Shown in pieces: positions 18,384-30,900 of a stretch of 64,000 nt of DNA. Source of the DNA: an uncultured Bacteroidales bacterium. GTDB taxonomy: Bacteria > Bacteroidota > Bacteroidia > Bacteroidales > Bacteroidaceae. Below the pieces are notes generated by a model. It worked only from the letters and a program-made list of their open reading frames with translations. It was not told the origin of the DNA and did not search any database. The translations under genes were made by a program, and so were the position numbers. The stretch spans positions 1 through 64,000 of the forward strand of contig CACZJU010000009.1 in NCBI GenBank assembly GCA_902781515.1. The letters are read 5' to 3'. The number at the start of each line of letters is the position of its first letter. Position 1 is the first letter of the stretch.

Positions 18384-19399
18384 AACAATCATTCCTATTT
18401 ATACTAATAGTGCTCTCTATCGCCCTGTTCTTTGTACTCAATCTGCTGTTGGGGACGGTACACATTCCAATGCTCGACATTCTTCGCATACTTTCTGGGG
18501 GCAATGACAATGAAATTTGGTACAACATCGTATGGAGCAGTCGCGTGCCACAGGCCCTTACTGCTACGATGGCTGGCGCAGGTCTTGCTGTCAGTGGATT
18601 GCAGATGCAGACGGTCTTCTGCAATCCTTTGGCTGGTCCTTCTGTGCTCGGTATCTCCAACGGTGCCTCGCTGGGTGTGGCGTTTGTTGTGCTGCTTTCT
18701 GGTTCACTTGGAGGTGTTGCCCTGAGCCGTTTAGGTTATCTTGGCGATGTGGCCATGTCTGTCGGAGCCATTGTGGGTGCACTCTCCATCATGCTTCTCA
18801 TTCTCTATGTGGCGCAGAAGGTAAAAGGCGATGTTACACTGCTCATTATCGGTGTGATGATTGGCTACTTGGCGAATGCCGTCATCGGTGTGTTGAAGTT
18901 CTTCTCTAATGAGGAAGACATCAAGGCGTATGTTGTTTGGGGACTTGGTTCCTTTGCTCGCGTATCAGGCGACCAGATGATACTCTTCGTCGTACTAATG
19001 CTCATACTCCTTCCCCTTTCCATGCTTTTGGTGAAGCCCATGAATCTCCTTTTACTCGGTGATGATTACGCCCGTAATCTCGGTCTCGATGTCCAGCGTC
19101 AGCGTATGCTTGTCATTGCCTCTTCGGGCATTCTTGTGGCTATTGTAACGGCCTATTGCGGTCCCATTATGTTCATCGGACTCGCTGTGCCCCACCTATG
19201 TCGAGCTATATTCCGCACCAGCGACCATCGTTTCTTGATGCCAGCTACCGCCCTCGTTGGAGCCAGCCTTGCACTCGTCTGTAATCTCATTGCTCGTATG
19301 CCAGGTTTCGAAGGAGCCCTACCTGTAAACTCCGTCACAGCCCTCGTCGGTGCCCCCGTCATCGCCTACGTTCTCTTTCACCGCAAGGGGGCGTATTAA
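18380..19399 (+). CDS. btuC: FecCD/BtuC-family ABC permease
   Basis: This is a ~10-helix permease (339 aa) with the family signatures GLQMQTVFCNPLAGPSVLG, ARNLGLDVQRQRM, and FIGLAVPHLCRAIFRTSDHR; the last is the coupling helix that contacts the ATPase. It imports cobalamin or ferric complexes together with the preceding binding protein. No ATPase gene follows: the next 400 bp hold an RNA-like structure instead. A BtuD-type subunit must come from elsewhere, or the importer is incomplete. Confidence 0.88.
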   Translation: MKQSFLFILIVLSIALFFVLNLLLGTVHIPMLDILRILSGGNDNEIWYNIVWSSRVPQALTATMAGAGLAVSGLQMQTVFCNPLAGPSVLGISNGASLGVAFVVLLSGSLGGVALSRLGYLGDVAMSVGAIVGALSIMLLILYVAQKVKGDVTLLIIGVMIGYLANAVIGVLKFFSNEEDIKAYVVWGLGSFARVSGDQMILFVVLMLILLPLSMLLVKPMNLLLLGDDYARNLGLDVQRQRMLVIASSGILVAIVTAYCGPIMFIGLAVPHLCRAIFRTSDHRFLMPATALVGASLALVCNLIARMPGFEGALPVNSVTALVGAPVIAYVLFHRKGAY

Positions 19400-19459
19400 A
19401 AAAAACAAAGCTGTAAGACCCCGAGCTTGCTTGCCTGAAGAAACTTTGTTTCAAAGAAA

Positions 19460-19491
19460 TTTGTATTTGTGCTCACTTAATCGTATCTTTG
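19460..19491 (+). promoter_or_regulatory. Promoter inside a dispersed repeat
   Basis: TTTG (19460-19463) and TATCTTTG (19484-19491) are 20 bp apart, a full Bacteroidetes promoter. The segment GTGCTCACTTAATCGTATCT also occurs, in reverse, near 23.77 kb and near 47.63 kb. Nothing protein-coding starts for 300 bp, so it probably drives the structured RNA downstream and possibly the small gene at 19807. Confidence 0.6.
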
Positions 19492-19598
19492 CCCTCAGAA
19501 GCACTTGAATATAATGTGAAACCACACTAACCCTTTTACGCCAATGAGCAGATAAAACATAAAAAGACATATAGGAAGAAGCGTCCGCTTTAGTTCTT

Positions 19599-19718
19599 GT
19601 TCTTGAAATTCGCCAAATTAAAAGAACCCACAAGGAGTAATAAGCTCGGATGCTCGCGCCGATGGCGTGGGCTTTTACTCGTGTAAGTGGGTTAGGTGTT
19701 TGGCGATACCTCAAGAAC
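19599..19718 (+). ncRNA. Rod-like structured RNA candidate (6S-like?)
   Basis: Four nested helices stack into one long rod: GTTCTTGA (19599-19606) with TCAAGAAC (19711-19718); TCGCCAAA (19610-19617) with TTTGGCGA (19699-19706); AACCCAC (19625-19631) with GTGGGTT (19687-19693); GAGTAA (19635-19640) with TTACTC (19675-19680). Asymmetric internal loops separate them, and a GC-rich tip caps the rod. A promoter lies ~105 bp upstream and no ORF of worth overlaps. A rod with internal bubbles recalls 6S RNA (a Bacteroidetes form, 6S-Flavo, is known), but identity is unproven; the transcript could begin near 19498. It might alternatively be a leader of the gene at 19807. Confidence 0.55.
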
Positions 19719-19806
19719 GTAGACGAAAGTAATTGTCCACGTTTTCTTTTTGTTGTTTGTATAATTGGTAATATTGAATAACATTAAATAATACAATACC
19801 ACAATT

Positions 19807-20085
19807 ATGGAAGCTATTGATTTTAAACCAATTGTAAAAACTCTACCAAAAGAGTTTACATCACACATGTTCATTAAAGCATATATTCGGGAGAATGAAG
19901 CCGAATATATAAGTAAGTTAAGACCCAAGAAAGGAGGTTTCCGAGAGTTGAATAGCTATATTGGCCAGTTACTGGAACGAGAGCAAAGTTTCTTGGAAAT
20001 CTGCAAAGGAAAGGACCCTGTAAAGGATGAAAATCTAAAAGGGTACATTAGTGATAATGCAAAATGGACAAGAATCGACATATAG
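19807..20085 (+). CDS. Small protein of unknown function (92 aa)
   Basis: ATG at 19807 opens a 92-residue, lysine- and glutamate-rich, probably helical cytosolic protein without signal peptide or cysteine motif. A central stretch (KPKKGGFRELNSYIGQLLER-like) is basic. I do not recognise a family. The gene lies 89 bp after the structured RNA and 10 bp before the BspA-like gene on the same strand; base composition is AT-rich like that gene, unlike the cobalamin genes on either side. Confidence 0.55.
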   Translation: MEAIDFKPIVKTLPKEFTSHMFIKAYIRENEAEYISKLRPKKGGFRELNSYIGQLLEREQSFLEICKGKDPVKDENLKGYISDNAKWTRIDI

Positions 20086-20095
20086 ATATACGATT

Positions 20096-21841
20096 ATGAA
20101 ATACTTGATAAAGACTTTACTTATTGCCGTATTTAGCATAGTGGCAAGTGAGACTTTTGCCCAACATTTTAAGGTAGACAATATCTACTATAGCATAGAT
20201 AGACTTACTGGAGGGGTAAGAGTAACGAATGGAGGAGACAAGTCCAATTCGTATTCTGACGAGTATCGAGGAGATATTGTTATCCCAGACTCTGTGACAT
20301 ACATGGGTCGTACTTATACTGTCACGTCCATTGATATAAAAGCTTTTTCAGGCTGTACTAGATTGACCTCTGTCGTCATCCCTAAAGATGTAAAGGATAT
20401 ATTCGGTGAAGCCTTTGAGGGCTGTACTGGATTAACAGCAATATCACTCCCTGATAATGTTAAGATGTGGTATAATGTCTTTGCTGGATGCACAAACCTA
20501 TTTCAAAAATCCGATAGTATGATGATTAATACGACTCGCCTTGTCGTAGATACCTTAAAAGCAGAAGAGATATTCAATTCGGATATTAAACCAAGTCTTA
20601 TAAAAGAATACGAAAAAGGCACTGCAAAACAGAAAAGAATTGAAGAAATACAATGCTCGGAACAGAAAAAGGTTAAGACACCTGAGGACTTAGACCTGTT
20701 AAACCAGGCATACATGAGATATTTGCTTAAAGACTATGGTACAATTGACAAATACCATAAGGTAGAAATCAAATCCGAAAAAATCCCATCGTTAAAACAG
20801 CCAGTTTATGCCATAGATTTTTTTAGAAAAGAAGAATCTGGCTGGTTTTTTGAAGGTAGAAAACCAATTTCAACCGATAATAATGTGGCGAAAGGCGTTC
20901 TGACTTCCGAAGTTAGGCAGTATCTTGCCTTCTATGATGGATGGCTCAAAGATAGCCTGAAGGCTGAACACCATAAAATAGATTGGGGTTGGACCGAAGG
21001 ATTTGATAAAGAAAAGCTTCCACGTAAGGAAATTATCGTCCCTATTCGAAACTCTTTTTATCGAGGTTCATTTTGGTATTTTGAATATATTGGGATGTAT
21101 GAGGAATTTCAGCAAAAGAAGGGTTGGGAGTTTCTCTACACTGAAGACGGTAAATACCACGATGACTCATACCCTGTAAAGATTGGATATTATGTTTACG
21201 ATTCGCATTCTAATTATAGAGTGATACGTGATGAAGACAAAATTGAAGGTGTTTATGATAGTCAAGGGAATCTGGTCTATATTCCTTTATTGAATAGGAA
21301 TCAGTATGATGAGTTCGTTAGTATCAAGAGATTGGTATACCTTAAGGACTATTTGAGAAACAAATATGAAATCCATTCTCAGCCAAAAGAAACTCAAGAT
21401 TATATAAAATACGAACTCAGTAAAGGCTTCGAATCAGAAAATAATGGAAGTGATTTGTTTTCGTCAATGATTGCAGCAGCATTGATAGGTTCTGCTGCGG
21501 ATGAATTATTGTCTCCAGTTAATGCCCATAAGGTTAAAAATAAGACAAAAGAATATACAATAAATAGTCTTTCTCAAAATACGAAACCTAGATGGGATAA
21601 AACAGGAGAAAATTATATTGCACAATTAGAAAAAGACCATACAGATGATTTTGGTTATGTATATATGATAGAACGTCTTTCCAATGTAAGTTTCAGGGTA
21701 GTGTATCTCAATAAACAGACATTGAAACCATCTTATTGCGCTGTAATAACTTATCGTACAGGGGAGAAACCTTATACAGTTAAATTCTCTACAAAGTTAG
21801 TAGATATGCCAAGTGATATACCTCCCGTAATACGTGAGTAA
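20096..21841 (+). CDS. Secreted BspA-like leucine-rich repeat protein
   Basis: The ATG at 20096 starts a signal peptide (MKYLIKTLLIAVFSIVASETFAQ). Residues ~40-140 hold leucine-rich repeats of the BspA/LRR_5 kind: IVIPDSVTYMGRTYTVTSI, AFSGCTRLTSVVIPKDV and AFEGCTGLTAISLPDNV. The remaining ~440 residues are unknown, hydrophilic and lysine/tyrosine-rich, with one alanine-rich segment (SMIAAALIGSAADELL). LRR_5 proteins are surface adhesins or envelope proteins in this phylum. The gene is clearly AT-richer than its neighbours, which suggests separate acquisition. It ends before a bidirectional terminator. Confidence 0.75.
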   Translation: MKYLIKTLLIAVFSIVASETFAQHFKVDNIYYSIDRLTGGVRVTNGGDKSNSYSDEYRGDIVIPDSVTYMGRTYTVTSIDIKAFSGCTRLTSVVIPKDVKDIFGEAFEGCTGLTAISLPDNVKMWYNVFAGCTNLFQKSDSMMINTTRLVVDTLKAEEIFNSDIKPSLIKEYEKGTAKQKRIEEIQCSEQKKVKTPEDLDLLNQAYMRYLLKDYGTIDKYHKVEIKSEKIPSLKQPVYAIDFFRKEESGWFFEGRKPISTDNNVAKGVLTSEVRQYLAFYDGWLKDSLKAEHHKIDWGWTEGFDKEKLPRKEIIVPIRNSFYRGSFWYFEYIGMYEEFQQKKGWEFLYTEDGKYHDDSYPVKIGYYVYDSHSNYRVIRDEDKIEGVYDSQGNLVYIPLLNRNQYDEFVSIKRLVYLKDYLRNKYEIHSQPKETQDYIKYELSKGFESENNGSDLFSSMIAAALIGSAADELLSPVNAHKVKNKTKEYTINSLSQNTKPRWDKTGENYIAQLEKDHTDDFGYVYMIERLSNVSFRVVYLNKQTLKPSYCAVITYRTGEKPYTVKFSTKLVDMPSDIPPVIRE

Positions 21842-21909
21842 TTGGTAAATATACTCCATGTTTTCGTCTATCGGCAAGTTTATGCGTCAAATTCCACTGC
21901 AAAAGTATG

Positions 21910-21935
21910 ATTTTTTGCCGACATCGGCAAAAAAT
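21910..21935. terminator. Bidirectional intrinsic terminator
   Basis: TTTTTTGCCGA (21911-21921) and TCGGCAAAAAA (21924-21934) form a perfect inverted repeat with a GC core flanked by T-runs on each strand. It sits between the convergent BspA-like gene and cbiJD, and can end both transcripts. Confidence 0.85.
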
Positions 21936-21944
21936 GAGACGTTT

Positions 21945-23681
21945 TTAATTATTTCTTAATAGTAGGATGGTAAGTTTGCCCTTGGGAAGGAGTGGCGCGC
22001 AATGCTCATAGCAATGTTGGACAACAACTTTACTAAAGCGAGCAGCCTCCTCGGGCGAAAGGATGTCCCAAAGTTCGCGAACGACAGTTATGTTTAGAGG
22101 TGAGAGGTCACAATTGGCCTCACGAAGAAGTTGGGCAATGAATTCTTTGTCCATGACTACACGGCGACTATGGGTGTCGAGGTGACCTTGGGCAAGTTTC
22201 ACGGCCTTACCTATCATAATTCCGAGAGTGACATGATAAAACTCCAACTCTTCAGCCATTTTTAATGTTTCGCCGATATAATTGCCATATTCCACGAAAG
22301 CCTGTTGAGGAAGGTCGGGGTAGAGGGAGCGAAGTTGTTGCTCGCTCTTCATGCCACTACCGATGACAACGCGTTCAGAGCCGCTTGCCTTTGCTACCTC
22401 CATGCACTTGCGGATGCTCTGTATGAAAGCCTCCTCCGAGTAGGGTTTGACGATGCCCGAAACGCCGATGATGGAGATGCCGCCCTCAATACCCAATCGT
22501 GGGTTGAAAGTGCGCTTGGCAATGTCCTTTCCGTTTGGGACGGAAAGAACAATTGATAATGGATAATTGACAATTGACAATTGCTCAAGGTTCTTGCGAA
22601 TCATCTCGCGTGGAGCCTTATTGATAGCTGCTTCACCAGGTGGGAAGTCGAAGCCTGGGAGGGTAAAGCGGCCCACGCCCTCGCCGCCTTCTATTACTAA
22701 CCACTCCCCTCCTTTCGGGAGGGGCTGGGGGTAGGCCTGTGCCCTCACCTCGATGCCATCTGTCACATCTGGGTCGTCGCCTGCCTCCTTGATACAGTAG
22801 GCATATCCTTCACCATAGCCAACGGACACAGTGATGGTTTCGCCATTGGGTAAAAGCACAGGAACTTCGTCAGGCATTTCATTGCGCAGAAGGCGGATAG
22901 TTGCTGCAACTGCGGCTGCAGTGGCACATGTTCCAGTAGTAAGTCCACTATGCAGGGGGTAGAACTCAGGCAGCAGGCGCTCCACCATGCGGCGTAGTCC
23001 GTATTCGCCATTAACGACGTGGAACGACTGAGGCATTGGTGGACGTCGCAAGGCGACGACGCGCATACCCTTGGCCTTGGCGGCGGAAACTTTCTCTACG
23101 AAACCGCCGCTTGTGCCGCTCTCCTTCAACAGGATGGCATCGGCCTCGACGGGTATTTCCCCAGCCTCCTCGTAGTAGCAAAGTTGTTCTGGCCTTGCGC
23201 CCTGCGTAAGCGCCAGCCTGACTGACGACTCGCGGTCGAGAATGCGATAAAACACAGTGATACCGCTTTCCTCTAAACGCCTGAACCTCTTGATGCTCTG
23301 CACGCCGGTGGTGGCCAAAAGCGATTGGATGTCAGTGGGCACTTCCGAATAGTCGTCAATCCACGTGATGTCGGGGTCGCGCGGTGGATAGATGCGTTCG
23401 AAGCGGATGACAGGAATCTGTAGGGAACAGGCAACTTCTGCGATGGTCTGGTGCAGGACACTGGCAAAGGGGTGAGCCGCATCCACAACGAGCCGAATCC
23501 CGTGCTCACCGCAGAACGCTTCCATTGTCTCCTTGTCCATCGCACCGTCCGTGCGCCGCCCGTGGTGCATCGCCACGTCCTGCTCGCCCGTCTTGGTCGA
23601 ATACCAATACAGGCTTCCCGCCTCTTCCAGTGCCCTGATGGCCCTGCGCCCCTCCGTCGTGCCGCCGAATACAAGTATCAT
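21945..23681 (-). CDS. cbiJD: CbiJ-CbiD fusion: precorrin/cobalt-precorrin-6A reductase + cobalt-precorrin-5B C1-methyltransferase
   Basis: The ATG at 23681 gives MILVFGGTTEGRRAIRALE, the CobK/CbiJ start. Residues ~1-245 are the reductase (VVDAAHPFASVLH, RFRRLEESGITVFYRILD, LKESGTSGGF). From about residue 250 comes CbiD (SGLTTGTCATAAAVAA, GEAAINKAPREMI, SIIGVSGIVKPYSEEA). Two repeat insertions disturb the CbiD half: an AATTGACAATTGACAATTG-type block at 22549-22583 (QLSIVNYPLSIV) and a GC-rich palindromic block at 22701-22736 (YPQPLPKGGEW). The promoter at 23687 leaves almost no leader. It is a single gene apart from the other cobalamin operons. Confidence 0.93.
   Translation of the reverse strand: MILVFGGTTEGRRAIRALEEAGSLYWYSTKTGEQDVAMHHGRRTDGAMDKETMEAFCGEHGIRLVVDAAHPFASVLHQTIAEVACSLQIPVIRFERIYPPRDPDITWIDDYSEVPTDIQSLLATTGVQSIKRFRRLEESGITVFYRILDRESSVRLALTQGARPEQLCYYEEAGEIPVEADAILLKESGTSGGFVEKVSAAKAKGMRVVALRRPPMPQSFHVVNGEYGLRRMVERLLPEFYPLHSGLTTGTCATAAAVAATIRLLRNEMPDEVPVLLPNGETITVSVGYGEGYAYCIKEAGDDPDVTDGIEVRAQAYPQPLPKGGEWLVIEGGEGVGRFTLPGFDFPPGEAAINKAPREMIRKNLEQLSIVNYPLSIVLSVPNGKDIAKRTFNPRLGIEGGISIIGVSGIVKPYSEEAFIQSIRKCMEVAKASGSERVVIGSGMKSEQQLRSLYPDLPQQAFVEYGNYIGETLKMAEELEFYHVTLGIMIGKAVKLAQGHLDTHSRRVVMDKEFIAQLLREANCDLSPLNITVVRELWDILSPEEAARFSKVVVQHCYEHCAPLLPKGKLTILLLRNN
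22549..22583. repeat. AATTGTCAATT-type repeat inside cbiJD
   Basis: Tandem units of AATTGATAATGGATAATTG and ACAATTGACAATTG type are identical in kind to those between genes at 36.70, 43.97 and 7.94 kb. Here they lie in frame within CbiD and add about 11 residues. Confidence 0.8.
22701..22736. repeat. GC-rich palindromic repeat inside cbiJD
   Basis: The core is CCCCTCCTTTCGGGAGGGG followed by CTGGGGGTAGGC. A near-identical reverse-complement copy (about three mismatches in 36 bp) lies inside cbiET at 36465-36500. In cbiJD it is read as PQPLPKGGE. Confidence 0.85.
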
Positions 23682-23686
23682 AGGTA

Positions 23687-23718
23687 CAAAGGTAGTGCAA
23701 ACCGAGCGAAAACACAAA
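23687..23718 (-). promoter_or_regulatory. Promoter of cbiJD
   Basis: On the minus strand TTTG (23715-23718) and TACCTTTG (23687-23694) are 20 bp apart. The -7 element ends only 5 bp before the ATG at 23681, so transcription should start at or next to the start codon. No riboswitch is present upstream. Confidence 0.65.
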
Positions 23719-23797
23719 TTTTATTTGATTTTTCCGAGGTGCAGCCTATCTTCAGCCATATGGCTAAAGATACGATTAAGCGAGCAAAATGCCAAAC
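23700..23797. repeat. Dispersed intergenic element, copy 1
   Basis: The element shares with the one at 47507-47652 a left part (GAGCGAAAAC, CAAATTTTATTTG-like, TTCCGAGGTGCAGCCTATCT) and a right part (GATACGATTAAGCGAGCAAA). Between them is a short inverted repeat, TATCTTCAGCCAT / ATGGCTAAAGATA, a plausible hairpin. The left end forms the -33 region of cbiJD. Confidence 0.7.
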
Positions 23798-23832
23798 TTA
23801 ATAAATAAAAATATTCCTGCTATTTCGTTTTC

Positions 23833-24672
23833 CTACCGATTCTGTCTGACGAGCTCCATGGGAGCCATCCCCGTGATGCGCCGGAACGTGCGACCGAAGT
23901 ACGAAACGTTCTCATAGCCCACCATGGCCGCCACCTGCTTGACCGACTTCCGCTCCGACACGAGGAGCAACTGCGCCTGCGTGATGCGTCGGCGGATGAT
24001 GTAGTCGGTGGGCGTGGTGCCTGTCTGGCGGCGAAACAGGCGGATGAAACTGTCCTTCGTCATGCAGGCTTCGTCGGCCAGACGGTCCAGAGAGGGCACG
24101 TGCGCCAGGTCGTTGTTGACGACCCACAGCGCCTGCAGGATGCGCTTGTCGCTCACCGTGCGCGGACGCGCTTGAGCAAAGAAGTGGGACAGAAGGATTT
24201 GCAGCAGGCCGCTGATTTCCATTTGTCGGGCCACGGGCCGCTGCTGGAAGTCCTTGATGCCTTGCAGGATGCGGGTCGAGGCCTCGTAGTTCCGGGGATC
24301 CTTGTTCTTCAGCGCCAGTTCGGGAGCCAGCCTCGTCAGATAGCGGACGATGCGCTCGTCCACCTCTGTGGCAGGGATGATGAGGGGAAACTGGTTTTGG
24401 TGATAGAGGTCGAACACCTGTCTGGAGGCATCCAGAAAGTGCAGGTAGTAGTGGCCGAACGCCCCATCGCAGTGAACGTTGTGTGTGGTGAAAGAGGGTA
24501 TCAGGCACAGGTGTCCCGGCCGCAGTTCGTGGGTCTGGCCGACGAAGGTCACTTCGCCCCTGCCTTCCGTCACCCAATAGATGCGAGAGAAGGGGCTGCA
24601 GACGCGTTCGTAGTTCCAGTCGCCCTGGTGGTGCGAGTGCCCGATGTTGAGCAACTTGAAATCGTAGTTCAT
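23833..24672 (-). CDS. AraC-family transcriptional regulator
   Basis: The ATG at 24672 (MNYDFKLLNIGHSHHQ) is chosen over an upstream frame that runs into the divergent promoter region. Residues ~1-160 form a cupin-like sensing domain (IYWVTEGRGEVTF, LRPGHLCLIPSFTTHN), and ~180-279 the two helix-turn-helix units: SLDRLADEACMTKDSFIRLF and VKQVAAMVGYENVSYFGRTF. It is divergent from the beta-galactosidase gene, the usual arrangement for a local regulator that responds to a sugar released by that enzyme. GC content is high, like the genes it faces. Confidence 0.9.
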   Translation of the reverse strand: MNYDFKLLNIGHSHHQGDWNYERVCSPFSRIYWVTEGRGEVTFVGQTHELRPGHLCLIPSFTTHNVHCDGAFGHYYLHFLDASRQVFDLYHQNQFPLIIPATEVDERIVRYLTRLAPELALKNKDPRNYEASTRILQGIKDFQQRPVARQMEISGLLQILLSHFFAQARPRTVSDKRILQALWVVNNDLAHVPSLDRLADEACMTKDSFIRLFRRQTGTTPTDYIIRRRITQAQLLLVSERKSVKQVAAMVGYENVSYFGRTFRRITGMAPMELVRQNR

Positions 24673-24780
24673 GGTATAGACTTCTCGATAGGCAAAGATA
24701 GGCATTATTTTGGGAAAACATGCTATCAGAGGGGGTAAATCTGTCACAATATCGACTATTCGTGTCATTATCGGAGGTAA

Positions 24781-27951
<3,171 letters not shown>

Positions 27952-27961
27952 CTAAAATACT

Positions 27962-30900
27962 ATGAAACAGCTATTTATAATTATGCTCGGTTGGCTGTCG
28001 CTGACTGCTACGGCACAGACCGACGTCACAGCTAACTACCTCACTGACTACACCTTCGACAGCGGTTTCCACCACAAGGCTAGCGAAACGACCAAGGTGG
28101 ATAAGGAAATCAAGACCATCAAGGGATGGACACAGGGTTTCACCGTCGATTACACCATCACTGGCATCTATGAGTACGGTTTTGCCGGTACGTTCAACGG
28201 CGGAGAAGTGCCCGCACAGGGCTACGAAGGCTCGACGGGCGGCGCACTCGCCCTATCCACCGGCTGGGGTGTGGAGATGACCTACAGCCAGACCGTCACT
28301 TTGCCCGCTGGTGTTTATACGTTTTCGGCACCTACCTACAATGGGAAAAGTGCCACAAAGGGCCATTCGCTGTTGGCATGGATTCCGCAGAAAGGCGATG
28401 CCGTTGTCTCCACGCTTAACGGATATCCCTCGAAGACGTGGACGCTGGACCAGATAACTTTCACGCTGACTCAGGAGACTCAGGGCAAGATTCAGATCGG
28501 TTATCGGTCTGCCGAAAATGCAGGTTCGGGCAGTTCGGCCAATCTGCTCATCGACTACGTCCAGATTATAGCCAAAAGCATGGCAGACTGCAAGGCAGAA
28601 CTCGTCGCTACGCTGACTGAGGCCCGAAAGCAGTACGCCGACGGAACGGGGCACGGAGCCGATGAGTTGAAGACGGCCATTGACCGTGCCCAGACCGTCT
28701 GTGATGACGAAGAAACTCCGATGGATGTCATCCTGCAGGCCCATGAGAACCTGAAAAAAGCCTTGGCAACCTATCTATGGCTCAATGCCTCGGAGACTTC
28801 GCCCGTGGATTGTACCGCTGACTATCTCGCGAATCCTTCGTTCGAGGTTGACGGAACGGCGGGCTGGACAGCCAAGGGCATGAACCCTCAGAGCAACAAC
28901 GTCTTTACCAAGAAACAAGGTACCTACTACATGGAAGCCTGGACCAGCATTGGTAACAAGATAGGCGACGTGTTGCTTTATCAGACCGTCAGGAATCTGC
29001 CTTGCGGACGGTATCGCCTGAAGGCCAATGGCCTGCACATTCAGCAAAGCGGCAGTGGCAGCATCACGAACCAAGGCAAGGCTCAGACCGGCGCATGGCT
29101 CTATGCAGGGCTGTCGCAGACCGTCGTCACCAGCATGAAGACCTACGCCGTCGATTTCTCTATCGTGGAGACCGGCGAATCCATAGAGGTGGGGGTGAAA
29201 ACCACAAGTCCGACGGGCAACTATCTGTGTGTCGATGACTTCCACCTCTATTACTTAGGCGAGGCTGACGTCAACGACATGGTGCAGGCCCTGCACGACT
29301 TGATGATATACGCCCAGACGGTCCAAGGGCGGAAGATGCAGCAGACAGCTAACGATGCCCTTGTAGCTGCGCTGGAAGCATCGCAAAAGGCATTGGCCGG
29401 AACGGGCACCGACGACGAAAGCCAAACCACTTACGACTCGGATGCCCTTGCCGAGGCACGCACGGCACTGCAGCAGGCATTGGAGGGAGCCGAGGCTTCC
29501 CATGCCCTCTATGTGGCTCTTGAGGAACGCATCGCATACGCCGGCAAAGTCCTGAAATGGTGGCAAGGCATGGAGCGAAAGGCCAAGGCATGGGAGACAC
29601 TTTCTGAAGCCGTGACCACAGCCAGGGAACAGGACACCGACCTCACACTCACCGATGCCCAACTGAAATCGGCCACAACTTCGCTCAACACGCGCATCAA
29701 GGCCGTCGATAAGAAGATTTATTGCAGCGGTAGTGCCTGTGGTTCAGATGCCAAGTTGCAGGACAACAGCAACCAGTGGTCCTACATGCGCTCCTATCAG
29801 TCGAAGCACTGGGTGCTCTTCTGGGAGAAGGACTATGGCGACGAAGTGCCAAGCGCCGTTCCAGGCATATTGGATACTGCCGACAAGATTTTCGAGATGT
29901 ATGCCGACAAACTCGGCTTCATCACCATCAACCAAGGGAAGTCGAAGAGCGACACCTATAAGATGATCATTCGCCTCTTCTCCACCTCTGAGTGGAAAGC
30001 CGAGGGCAGCGGCATCGACAACCAGATAGGTATGCTCTCGCTCTCTCGCTGGGCCTACACCTCGCGCGGCGGTCAGACCGTGGCCCATGAGATAGGTCAT
30101 TGTTTCCAGTACCAGGTCCACTGCGACAAGGGCGACTGGAACGGATGGATGTACAACTGGCACGAATCCACGCAAAACCCCTTCTGGGAGATGTGTGCCC
30201 AGTGGATGGCCTACGTCTATTACCCCAACAAACTGCTCAACGACAACGAATGGCTGTGGAACTCGCTCAACGGCATGCACCGCCATCCGCTGGCCGGCTA
30301 TCTGCGCTATGAGAACTTCTTCATTCAGGACTGGTTCGTACACAAGCACGGATGGGACGCCATAGGTCGCCTCTGGAACGACTGCAAGGACCCCGAAGAC
30401 CCCTTTGAGACCTACATGCGCACCCGCATGACGGGCGGTGTGGCACAGAAGGTCAGCCAACTGGGCGACGAGATGTGGGAGTGGGGTGCCCGCATGACCA
30501 CCTTCGACCTCGACCCCATTCGCGCCACGGCCGAGGGCAAAGCCAGTTGGCGCAGCCAGACGTCGCTTACGAAGGATGCCGACGGCTACTGGTGGCCCGA
30601 GAAAAAGCACTGCATCGAGAACTGGGGAAACAACGCCATTCGGTTGAATGCGCCTGCCAAGGACAAGACCCTCTACGTCGAATTTGAGGGCAAGGCTGGG
30701 GCCGAGGGCTATACCGCTTATAATACCACGCGCGCGGGATGGCGCCTCGGATTCGTAGCCTTCAAGAGCGACGGCACGCGCATCTATGGCGACATCCACA
30801 AACCCACCTACAGCTCGCCCGACTGCACCGTCGCCTTCGACTGCCCAGGTGGCTGCAGCCACGTCTGGCTCGTAGTGAGCGGAGCCCCTACAACCTACTG

